DNA of 64,000 nt from JADHLJ01 sp038118725 (GTDB lineage: Bacteria > Pseudomonadota > Alphaproteobacteria > Thalassobaculales > Thalassobaculaceae), in NCBI GenBank assembly GCA_038118725.1, contig JAYOIK010000022.1, forward strand, positions 5,216-69,215. The letters are read 5' to 3'. The notes beneath the pieces were generated by a model. The model was not told where the DNA came from. It worked only from the letters and a program-made list of their open reading frames with translations, and searched no databases. Positions 1 to 7,526 of the stretch are shown here, one piece after another; within the stretch, counting starts at the first letter, position 1, and the number at the start of each line of letters is the position of its first letter. Both the position numbers and the translations under genes were made by a program.

Positions 1-672
1 GACGCGAGCGGCGATGACGCGCTAATGGCGGCGATCGCCGCCTTGAAGGCCGCCGGGACGACCGTTGTCATGGTGACCCATCGCCCTCAAAGCCTGATTC
101 ACATGGACAAGGTGCTGATCCTGCAAAACGGGATGATCCAGAAGTATGGCCCCCGAGACGAGATACTGGGTTTTTTGAACGGGGGCACACCGCCGCCGGC
201 CGAGCAACAATTGAGAGGGCCGGCGCCCTCCCTTCGGGCCCCGGAGCCGCCGGAGCGGCCCGCCGCGTCCGCCGGCCCGATGACCCCGGCTATGTTCGCG
301 CGCCAGGGTCAAGCCGGCGCCGCAAGGGAAGCCGACCCTCAAACACCGCTCCCCCAAGGACCGGTGTCCCAAACCTCCATGCCTCAGGCTCCCATGTCCC
401 AGGGCTCCGAGTCTGGACCATCGTCCTCGGCGCCAGCGGTGACGCCAGACGCGGCTGTCCAGGGGCGACCGTCCGGTGCCGCCGAGGTTGCCAATCAGGA
501 TCGCCCCACGGAGCCCGACGCCACGGCTCCCGCGCCTCCTTCTCCTCCCGCGCCGCCGGCCCGGCGACCTCGGACCCGTGTGCTGCAGCCACCCAAGCTT
601 GAAAAGCAGGAAACGGCGGCGCTCAGCGTGCCAAGCGTGCAGGCGATCTCCGCTTTTCCTCGGCAGAAGTGA
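1..672 (+). CDS. Type I secretion ABC transporter, C-terminal fragment
   Basis: The gene is cut by the window edge; only the end of the nucleotide-binding domain is visible. The frame opens in the D-loop (DASGDDAL) just after Walker B, followed by the H-loop in VMVTHRP and the usual C-terminal LQNGMIQKYGPRDEIL segment. A Pro/Ala/Ser-rich, low-complexity tail of about 150 residues follows, longer than in typical PrtD/HlyB-type ATPases. The HlyD-type adaptor starts 54 bases downstream, which supports an inner-membrane type I secretion ATPase that powers one-step protein export. The PrtD/HlyB/LapB subtype cannot be decided because the N-terminus is missing. No RTX-like substrate is in the window. 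Confidence 0.88.
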   Translation, partial: DASGDDALMAAIAALKAAGTTVVMVTHRPQSLIHMDKVLILQNGMIQKYGPRDEILGFLNGGTPPPAEQQLRGPAPSLRAPEPPERPAASAGPMTPAMFARQGQAGAAREADPQTPLPQGPVSQTSMPQAPMSQGSESGPSSSAPAVTPDAAVQGRPSGAAEVANQDRPTEPDATAPAPPSPPAPPARRPRTRVLQPPKLEKQETAALSVPSVQAISAFPRQK

Positions 673-726
673 GGTGAACGTGGCGACTAAGCTTGCCTTG
701 ATGGGCGGCGAGAAAGCCGTGGCGCG

Positions 727-2070
727 ATGAGCGATACGAAGGACATTGTGCCGGTCGATGATCTGTTTGCCTTGAAGGAGGAGGCGAACCCGAAGCGCTG
801 GCGCGGCGTCACGGTCATTGGCTTCGTGATCATCTTCATATTCTTCGGAATTTTCGGGATTTGGGCGGCGTTCGCGCAATTGGGTAGCGGCGCGATCGCG
901 TCGGGTCAGCTGCAGGTGGACAGCAATCAGAAGACCGTTCAACATCTCGAAGGGGGTATCATTCGCCGCATCCACGTGCGGAACGGTGATGTGGTTCCCG
1001 CGGGGAAAATTTTGCTCGAGCTGGACGACACTCGGGTGCGGGTCGAGTTCGATCTACTGGAGCAGCAATACCTGGCGAATCTCGGCATGCAGGCCCGTCT
1101 GGTGGCTGAGCGTGATCGCAAACGCGAGGTGACGTTTCCCAGTACCTTGATGGCCCGGAAATCCGATCCCTATGTGCAGGAGATCCTCGAGGGGCAGCGG
1201 CGCCTGTTCGCCAATCGAACGAAGGCGCTACGCAGCCAGATTAGCCTACTGGGTCAAAGGATCGGCCAGACCCGGGAGGAGATCTCGGCGCTCTCGGCGC
1301 AACAACAGGCCGATGAACGTCAGCTCGAGTTGATCGACGAGGAAATCGGCGATTTGCGCAAGCTCTACGAAGCCGGACTGGCCCGCAAGACCCGTTTGCT
1401 CGCGCTGGAGCGGACAGAGGCCCAACTGCATGGCAGCATCGGCAATCGCGAGGCGCTCATCGCCAGGGCACGGCAAACCATTTCCGAGACCGAGTTTCAG
1501 AAGATCAACCTAGTCGAGCAGGCAGCCTCGGAGGTCGAGGCGGAGCTTCGCGAGGTCCAGGACGCGCTGGAGGATCTGGAGGACCGTTTGACCGCCGCGC
1601 GTGATTCACTGGATCGATCGCAGGTCCGGGCGCCCTACGCGGGTCGAATCTACGGCTTGAGGTTCCATACCGAGGGCGGTGTGGTCGGGCCGGCCGAGCC
1701 GATGATGGGGATCGTTCCCGAGAATGACGATTTGATTGTTCAGGTCAACATTGACCCGGTGGACCGGGACAATGTCGAGGTCGGCGCCGAGGCAAGCGTG
1801 CGTCTGACCTCCTTTAGTCAGCGAACGACCAAACCGATCGACGGCAAACTCGTCGATATTTCCGCCGATGTGGTGCAGCAGGACGGTCAGGCTCCATACT
1901 ACCAAGCGCGTATCGAACTTGATCGCGAGAGCCTGGCCAGACAGCCGGACCTTCATCTCATTCAAGGCATGCCGGCGACGGCGGTGATCAGTACCGGCGA
2001 CCAGACCTTGCTTGAGTACCTACTGGCGCCGATTACCCGAAGCCTTGATCAGGCATTGCGGGAGAACTGA
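727..2070 (+). CDS. HlyD family type I secretion periplasmic adaptor
   Basis: Predicted membrane fusion protein of 447 residues linking the inner-membrane ABC exporter to a TolC-like outer-membrane channel. A short cytoplasmic N-terminus is followed by one transmembrane helix at about residues 27-50. Then come a biotinyl-lipoyl half-motif (QKTVQHLEGGIIRRI), a long alpha-helical hairpin rich in Arg, Glu and Gln at about 120-290, and the second lipoyl half plus beta-barrel (VRAPYAGRIYGL). Length and order match PrtE/HlyD adaptors. It lies 54 bases after the ABC transporter gene and 7 bases before pseC, so the four genes from the window start to pseB look like one transcription unit. The TolC partner is not in the window. 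Confidence 0.93.
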   Translation: MSDTKDIVPVDDLFALKEEANPKRWRGVTVIGFVIIFIFFGIFGIWAAFAQLGSGAIASGQLQVDSNQKTVQHLEGGIIRRIHVRNGDVVPAGKILLELDDTRVRVEFDLLEQQYLANLGMQARLVAERDRKREVTFPSTLMARKSDPYVQEILEGQRRLFANRTKALRSQISLLGQRIGQTREEISALSAQQQADERQLELIDEEIGDLRKLYEAGLARKTRLLALERTEAQLHGSIGNREALIARARQTISETEFQKINLVEQAASEVEAELREVQDALEDLEDRLTAARDSLDRSQVRAPYAGRIYGLRFHTEGGVVGPAEPMMGIVPENDDLIVQVNIDPVDRDNVEVGAEASVRLTSFSQRTTKPIDGKLVDISADVVQQDGQAPYYQARIELDRESLARQPDLHLIQGMPATAVISTGDQTLLEYLLAPITRSLDQALREN

Positions 2071-2077
2071 GGCCGCG

Positions 2078-3316
2078 ATGAGCGCTGAATTCCTCCCATA
2101 TGGACGACAGGTGATCGACGACGACGACGTCGCGGCGGTAGAGGCGGTGCTCCGTGGCGATTGGTTGACCACCGGGCCGAGTGTCGAGGCGTTCGAAGCT
2201 GCTTTCTCGGAACGTGTCCATGCTCGACACGCGGTCGCTTGCTCCAGCGGCACCGCCGGGCTGCACCTTTTGGCCCTGGCACATGGCCTCGGCCCTGGCG
2301 ACGTAGTGGTCGTGCCGACGGTTACGTTCCTGGCAACCGCGAACGCCGCGCGCTATGTCGGCGCGGACGTGGTTTTCGCGGATATTGATCCGGAAACCGG
2401 CCTGATGGACACGGAGCATTTCCTCGAAGCCGTCAAACGGGCGCCCGAGGGGGCGGTGAAAGCGGTGTTCCCCGTCCATTTGAATGGGCATTGCGTTGAC
2501 ATGCCCGGCCTGAGGCAAGCCGCCGAAGGGCTTTTCGTGGCCGAGGACGCCTGCCATGCCCTTGGCGGTGATCAAGCCACGCGGGCGGGCGCGATGGTCC
2601 CGGTCGGGTCTTGCTCGAACAGCGACGCGGCGATGTTCTCGACCCACCCGGTAAAAGCCATCGCCACCGGAGAAGGCGGCGTGCTGACGACCAACGATGG
2701 CGCCATGGCGGACCGTCTGAGAAGGTTTCGCAATCATGGCATGGTGCGCGAAGCGGCGGCGTTTAAAAACCGTGACATGGCGTTCGAGAGCGGCGATGGC
2801 GTCGCCGCGCCCTGGTACTACGAGATGCACGAACCGGGTTTCAACTATCGTCTGAATGATCTGCAATGCGCCCTGGGGATCAGTCAGTTGCGCCGGCTTT
2901 CCGGTTTTGTCGAGCAGCGCCGCAAGTTGCGCGGCCGCTATGCCGTGCTTCTGAATGGGCTTGGCGCGCATGTCCGGCCTATCACCGTCGCGAAGGGATG
3001 CGATCCGGCCTGGCATCTATCGGTGGCGCTCATTGATTTCGCGGCCCTGGACACCACCAGAAGTCAGGTCATGCGGCGATTGCGGGAGAAATCCATCGGT
3101 ACCCAGGTCCACTATATTCCGGTTCACCTGCAGCCTTATTACCGTGACCGGTACGAGACACCGACGCTGCCGGGAGCCGAGCGGTATTATGAGCGATGTT
3201 TGAGCCTTCCACTGTTTCCAACGATGGTGGAGAGCGATGTGGATCGCGTCGTCGAGGCGTTGGCCGAGGTGCTGGGACTTCAGGTCGCCGCCGATAGCAC
3301 GGAGATGAAAACATGA
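2078..3316 (+). CDS. pseC: PseC-type UDP-4-keto-sugar aminotransferase
   Basis: PLP-dependent aminotransferase of the DegT/DnrJ/EryC1 family, 412 residues. The family PseC aminates UDP-2-acetamido-2,6-dideoxy-L-arabino-4-hexulose, the second step of pseudaminic acid synthesis. Seen in sequence: SSGTAGLHL phosphate-binding loop near 56-64, ED-A-CH around 156-160, and the Schiff-base lysine at about 193 in FSTHPVKAIATGEGG, a signature close to PseC rather than other sugar aminotransferases. The ATG at 2078 is preferred over an upstream start that would run into hlyD; the family N-terminus begins at MSAEFLPYG. The stop overlaps the pseB start by four bases (ATGA). A LegC-type role is the main alternative. 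Confidence 0.85.
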   Translation: MSAEFLPYGRQVIDDDDVAAVEAVLRGDWLTTGPSVEAFEAAFSERVHARHAVACSSGTAGLHLLALAHGLGPGDVVVVPTVTFLATANAARYVGADVVFADIDPETGLMDTEHFLEAVKRAPEGAVKAVFPVHLNGHCVDMPGLRQAAEGLFVAEDACHALGGDQATRAGAMVPVGSCSNSDAAMFSTHPVKAIATGEGGVLTTNDGAMADRLRRFRNHGMVREAAAFKNRDMAFESGDGVAAPWYYEMHEPGFNYRLNDLQCALGISQLRRLSGFVEQRRKLRGRYAVLLNGLGAHVRPITVAKGCDPAWHLSVALIDFAALDTTRSQVMRRLREKSIGTQVHYIPVHLQPYYRDRYETPTLPGAERYYERCLSLPLFPTMVESDVDRVVEALAEVLGLQVAADSTEMKT

Positions 3317-4341
3317 GCGCCACGCATTTTCGCTTCGATGCCGATCAGATTGATCTCAACGGCAAGACCATTCTGGTGACCGGGGGAACCGGCTCGTTTG
3401 GTCGCGCTTTTATCCGCACTGTGTTGGAGAAATACGATCTGCGTCGCTGCATCGTGTTTTCCCGCGACGAACTGAAGCAATATGAGATGGCACAGGAGTT
3501 TCCAGCCGGCCCCGGGCGGCCGATCCGCTATTTCATCGGCGATGTACGCGACGTGGAGCGTCTAGAACTCGCCATGCGCGGCGTCGACTATGTCGTGCAC
3601 GCCGCCGCCATGAAGCATGTGACGACAGCGGAATACAATCCGTTCGAATGCGTGAAAACCAACATCAACGGCGCGGAAAACGTCGTCATGGCGGCGATCC
3701 GAACGGGCGTGAAAAAAGTTATCGCGCTGTCGACGGACAAGGCGGCGAACCCGATCAATCTCTATGGCGCGACCAAGCTTGCCTCCGACAAGATTTTCGT
3801 CGCCGGCAATAATCTCTCGGGCGCCGGGGGCTGTGACTTTTCCGTCGTCCGCTACGGCAACGTGATCGGCTCTCGTGGCAGCGTGATTCCGTTCTTCCAG
3901 AAACTGATCAGCGAGGGAGCGACTGAGCTGCCGATCACCGACGAACGCATGACGCGCTTCTGGATCACCCTGGAGCAGGGTGTCGCCTTCGTTCTGTCCT
4001 GCATGGAAATGATGCGTGGCGGCGAGATCTTCGTGCCAAAGATCACCTCGATGCGGGTGACCGACATGGCCCGGTGCATGGCGCCGGATCTGCCGCACAG
4101 GAATGTCGGCATCAGGGCCGGCGAAAAACTCCACGAGGTGATGATCTCCGAGGATGACGCGCGGGTGACCGTGGAACTGGATGACAGATATGCCATTTTG
4201 GCGCCGTTTCTCGAGGCGCGAAATCAAGCCTATCTGGAGCGCGGCGCCAAACCCGTTGCCAGTGATTTTCGCTACGCCAGCGATACCAACTCCGCCTGGC
4301 TTAGCCCGGAGGAGCTGCGGAAGATGATCGCGGCGCTCTGA
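3313..4341 (+). CDS. pseB: UDP-GlcNAc 4,6-dehydratase (inverting), PseB
   Basis: Extended short-chain dehydrogenase of 342 residues. PseB converts UDP-GlcNAc to the 4-keto-6-deoxy-L-sugar that PseC then aminates. Visible motifs are the NAD(P) glycine-rich loop GGTGSFG, the SRDELKQYEMAQ segment typical of PseB, HAAAMKHV, ALSTDKAANP and the catalytic YGATK. The C-terminus contains RAGEKLHEVMIS and the family ending WLSPEEL. The gene overlaps pseC by four bases, so the two are probably translationally coupled; the order is reversed relative to the common pseB-pseC arrangement. The remaining pathway genes (pseH, pseG, pseI, pseF) are not in the window. Confidence 0.9.
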   Translation: MSATHFRFDADQIDLNGKTILVTGGTGSFGRAFIRTVLEKYDLRRCIVFSRDELKQYEMAQEFPAGPGRPIRYFIGDVRDVERLELAMRGVDYVVHAAAMKHVTTAEYNPFECVKTNINGAENVVMAAIRTGVKKVIALSTDKAANPINLYGATKLASDKIFVAGNNLSGAGGCDFSVVRYGNVIGSRGSVIPFFQKLISEGATELPITDERMTRFWITLEQGVAFVLSCMEMMRGGEIFVPKITSMRVTDMARCMAPDLPHRNVGIRAGEKLHEVMISEDDARVTVELDDRYAILAPFLEARNQAYLERGAKPVASDFRYASDTNSAWLSPEELRKMIAAL

Positions 4342-4463
4342 CGAAAAAGCTCTGATTGATTCAGAAAGTTCTGTTTGCGTCTCTTCTGTCGCGCCCAAGC
4401 GAGATTTAGCCGAACAACAGGCGTAGTGGCGGCTTTTTGAAACCCCGTCGCGGGACCCTCGTC

Positions 4464-5726
4464 ATGCCGGCCTTCTCTCCTTCGATCCTCGCTCTCCTGG
4501 TCAGCGTCGCCCTGGTCTGGACGGCTAACGGCCTCAGCTTTACCTTGCTCGCCATCCGCTTGAACGCCGAGGGATTTTCCACGTCCGATGTCGGTTTGGT
4601 GACCACCGGATACTTCGTGGGGCAATTGCTCGGCGCGATGGTGTGCGGTCGGATGATCGAGGGTGTTGGTCATGTCCGTGCCTTTGCCGCCTTTGCCTCG
4701 ATCATCTCGGCGAGCGTGATCGGCTACGCGCTTCACGTGGATCTCTATGTCTGGACCGCGATCCGGATTCTGCATGGATTCTGCATCGCGGGATCGGTCA
4801 TGGTCGCCGAGAGTTGGCTGAACGGCGCGACATCCAATCAAGGTCGGGGCCGATTGCTGGCGGTCTATACGATCATTCAATACCTGGCGATGAGCGCGGG
4901 TCAGCAGTTCCTGAATCTACAGGAACCAACCAGTTTCGTGCTGTTCACCGTGGCCTCGATCCTGTTCTCGCTAGCTCTGGTGCCCTTGGTCTTGTCTCGG
5001 TCGGTGACCGCCGGCGAGGTGGCACCGTCTCGTCTGGGCATTCTGAAGCTGATCGAGATCTCGCCATTGGGAGTGATTGGGTGTTTCGCCGGAGGGGCGT
5101 TGGTTGCGATCCTCATGGGGTTGATGCCGGTCTATCTGAGTGACTTGACCTATGGCGTATCCGATATCGCTCTGTTCATGAGTGTGACGATTTTGGGTGG
5201 CTTGGTGGTGCAGTATCCTATTGGGCGCGCCTCGGACCTGTTTGACCGACGCACGGTGATCGCCTTGACCTTGTTCGCCGGCGGTGGTGTCTGTTTCGCC
5301 ATTGCCCTGGTCCCTGATCTTGGTTTTTGGGCGCTAGCCGGGATGACCATCCTCTATGGCGGCATTGTTTACGCGCTCTATCCACTGGCGGTCTCGCACG
5401 CAAACGACTATCTCGACCCGGCGGATCTCGTCGCGGCCAGCGCCGGGCTGATCATGGCGATGGCGGTCGGCGCGGCGATTGGCCCGCTCGCCACGGCGGT
5501 GGTGATGGAGGAAATCGGGCCGGACGGGCTCTATATCTTCAGCGGCGCGATCTGTATCTCGCTCGGCGGTTTCGCGGTTTACCGAATGACCCGCCGGCCC
5601 GCGGTCTCCAACGAGGAGCAAGGGCCTTACGTCCTGCTGTCCCGCACCACGGCGGCATCGGTCGAGTTGGACCCACGCGCCGACCTCGAGGGCGAGGGGC
5701 CGCTGGAAGCCGACTACCAGAACTGA
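4464..5726 (+). CDS. MFS transporter, YcaD/UMF-like
   Basis: Predicted 12-helix major facilitator of about 420 residues. The N-terminal half carries an inter-helix loop CGRMIEGVGHVRAF and RILHGFCIAG in helix 4; the second half carries QYPIGRASDLFDRR, a motif-A-like loop. The cytoplasmic tail after the last helix is acidic and hydrophilic. The ATG at 4464 is chosen because hydrophobic sequence begins right after it; an in-frame TTG lies nine codons upstream and neither has a strong Shine-Dalgarno. It follows pseB by 122 bases. The substrate is unknown; resemblance to YcaD-type carriers is by overall pattern only. Confidence 0.85.
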   Translation: MPAFSPSILALLVSVALVWTANGLSFTLLAIRLNAEGFSTSDVGLVTTGYFVGQLLGAMVCGRMIEGVGHVRAFAAFASIISASVIGYALHVDLYVWTAIRILHGFCIAGSVMVAESWLNGATSNQGRGRLLAVYTIIQYLAMSAGQQFLNLQEPTSFVLFTVASILFSLALVPLVLSRSVTAGEVAPSRLGILKLIEISPLGVIGCFAGGALVAILMGLMPVYLSDLTYGVSDIALFMSVTILGGLVVQYPIGRASDLFDRRTVIALTLFAGGGVCFAIALVPDLGFWALAGMTILYGGIVYALYPLAVSHANDYLDPADLVAASAGLIMAMAVGAAIGPLATAVVMEEIGPDGLYIFSGAICISLGGFAVYRMTRRPAVSNEEQGPYVLLSRTTAASVELDPRADLEGEGPLEADYQN

Positions 5727-5729
5727 GGG

Positions 5730-5750
5730 GGCGCCGCTTCCCGCGGCGTC
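5730..5750. terminator. Hairpin between convergent MFS and soeC genes
   Basis: GGCGCCGC, a five-base loop TTCCC, then GCGGCGTC: an eight-base-pair stem with one mismatch. It starts right after the MFS stop and ends just before the soeC stop. There is no T-run on either side, so it would be a weak or Rho-assisted terminator at best. Confidence 0.3.
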
Positions 5751-5753
5751 GCG

Positions 5754-6707
5754 TCAGGCGGTCTCGGCGCCGTAGTAGAGCGTCACCACGTGCCGGGCCT
5801 CGGCGAAGAACAACCACCGCTCGACCAGGGAGCCGATGCCCGCCGAGACCACGGTCGCCAGGGTCAACAGGATCAGTAGGGCTTGTCCATCAACCATCGA
5901 GGCGAGCAAGGTCAGCAGCAACGGGACCGCGAACAACAAGGTCAGGGTCACCTGGCGAAGCTTGGTGGCATGTTTGCGAGCGACCCGAAAGCCCATCTCG
6001 CGCATGACGAAGTTTTCCGAGGTATTCGGTGCGTCAAGCAATCGAACCTTCTCGTTCGGGGCGCCGAGGCCGGTGGCGGTGCTGGAGGTGGATTCCGCCG
6101 GCCCATCGTCGATCGAGCGCCAATAGGTCATTTTCAGCATGCCGGTGACCACCGCCAGCGCGAGAATGACCCAGGCGATCTCCTGCATGAAGACGCCGAA
6201 GGCCGCGGTCAAAAAGCCGGTGAGGATGGCCCCGCCCAACAGACCGATGAGGATGTAGAGAGGCACCACCCGACCGTCGCGCCATTGCCGGATGGTCGGC
6301 AGCGACGCGTAGATCTTGCCGGTCGAATAGATCGTCACGAGGGACAGGACACTGGCGATCAGGCCGCATAGTTTCCAGTTAACGCCGATCATCTCCGGCG
6401 CGACGAAGCCGAGAAAGAACAGGACCGCCGGGATGTATGTCACAAGCGCGAACAGGCCCTCCCTGGAAAGCCAGGATGACCGCCATTGCGAAATCGCGCG
6501 CCAGGCTCGCTCCGGATGCCCGAGATGCGCGGTGGAACACAGCAAGCCGCCCGTGATCAATACAAGCGCCAGTCCAATCGCGCAGGCGATGATCTCGCTA
6601 TCCGCCGGAAGCCATCCATTGGCCGCGAAAAAACCCGTCAGCGCCAAAAGGCCATAGCCGGCCCCCGACGCGGTGGTGAAGATGATGACCGAAAACGCGG
6701 GATGCAT
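5754..6707 (-). CDS. soeC: SoeC-like DmsC-family membrane anchor of sulfite dehydrogenase
   Basis: Hydrophobic protein of 317 residues with about eight predicted transmembrane helices, of the DmsC/NrfD-like anchor type. In the SoeABC complex it holds the cytoplasmic Mo and Fe-S subunits on the inner membrane and passes electrons to quinone. Recognisable are the N-terminus HPAFSVIIFTTASGAGYG and the STAHLGHPERAWRA segment of this anchor family. A strong Shine-Dalgarno (GGGGGAGAGG) lies before the ATG, 12 bases after the soeB stop. It is the last gene of an A-B-C operon. By sequence alone it could serve a DMSO, thiosulfate or polysulfide reductase; the sulfite assignment rests on the neighbours. 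Confidence 0.82.
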   Translation of the reverse strand: MHPAFSVIIFTTASGAGYGLLALTGFFAANGWLPADSEIIACAIGLALVLITGGLLCSTAHLGHPERAWRAISQWRSSWLSREGLFALVTYIPAVLFFLGFVAPEMIGVNWKLCGLIASVLSLVTIYSTGKIYASLPTIRQWRDGRVVPLYILIGLLGGAILTGFLTAAFGVFMQEIAWVILALAVVTGMLKMTYWRSIDDGPAESTSSTATGLGAPNEKVRLLDAPNTSENFVMREMGFRVARKHATKLRQVTLTLLFAVPLLLTLLASMVDGQALLILLTLATVVSAGIGSLVERWLFFAEARHVVTLYYGAETA

Positions 6708-6719
6708 CGTCCTCTCCCC

Positions 6720-7526
6720 CTAGCGTGATAGAACCGAGTCGACCCAGCGCAGCAAGGCGCCCCCGACTCCGTCCGGTTTTGGATTGGCCTCGTTTTGGGC
6801 CTGTGCCGCAAGCGCCGCGAGCGATACCGGCGCGTCATTCTCGCCGCCCTTGTCGCGGCGCGCCCGGGGCGGCAGATACTTATTGGTCGGCTTGTAGCCC
6901 ATCTCCGGCATCAGATCGTAACCTTGACGCTTCTTGACCAGAACCGAGACATCGGAGTTGGGGTCGCCGAGATCGCCGAAATGCCGCGCGCCGGCCGGAC
7001 AGGTCGCGACGCAGGCCGGAACCCGATCAACTTCCTCGAGGTTCTCGTTGTAGATCTTGTCGACGCAAAGCGTGCATTTCTTCATCACGCCGTCGGTGTG
7101 ATCATATTCGCGGGCGCCGTAGGGACAGGCCCAGGAACACAGCTTGCAGCCGATGCAGGTGTCCGGGTTGACCAGGACGATGCCGTCTTCCTCGCGCTTG
7201 TAGGACGCGCCGGTCGGACAGACGGTCACGCAAGCCGGCTCCTCGCAATGCAGGCAGGAACGGGGGAAATGAACGGTGCGGCTCGCCTCGGCCTCGCCGA
7301 CCTCGAAGGTGTGGACTCGGTTGAACCAGACACCCCAGGCCCCGGCATCGTCGCCGTCGTGGCTTTCGGTGCCGGAATAGGCGTTCCAGTCGGTCATCGG
7401 CGCCGAGTGGCCGCCGGCGTTCCATTCCTTGCAGTTCACCGCGCAGGCATGGCAGCCGACGCAGATATCAAGGTCAATCACCAGGCCGAGCTTGGTCGCG
7501 CTTTGTGTCGTGGGAAGACTGGTCAT
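6720..7526 (-). CDS. soeB: SoeB-like four-cluster ferredoxin subunit
   Basis: Electron-transfer subunit of 268 residues with four cysteine clusters for [4Fe-4S] centres: CVGCHACAVNC, CLHCEEPACVTVC, CIGCKLCSWAC with CTLC, and CVATCPAGA. This is the DmsB/PhsB/SoeB pattern. The ATG at 7526 shares its A with the TGA of soeA (TGATG), so translation is probably coupled; a longer upstream reading inside soeA is not needed. It has no signal peptide, consistent with a complex facing the cytoplasm. It would carry electrons from the molybdopterin subunit to SoeC and the quinone pool. The C-terminal extension past the last cluster is hydrophilic and variable in the family. Confidence 0.88.
   Translation of the reverse strand: MTSLPTTQSATKLGLVIDLDICVGCHACAVNCKEWNAGGHSAPMTDWNAYSGTESHDGDDAGAWGVWFNRVHTFEVGEAEASRTVHFPRSCLHCEEPACVTVCPTGASYKREEDGIVLVNPDTCIGCKLCSWACPYGAREYDHTDGVMKKCTLCVDKIYNENLEEVDRVPACVATCPAGARHFGDLGDPNSDVSVLVKKRQGYDLMPEMGYKPTNKYLPPRARRDKGGENDAPVSLAALAAQAQNEANPKPDGVGGALLRWVDSVLSR

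Noticed and set aside
2033..3016. Antisense frame opposite pseC
   Set aside because: Arg/His-rich composition typical of a shadow frame; no family motif or Shine-Dalgarno.
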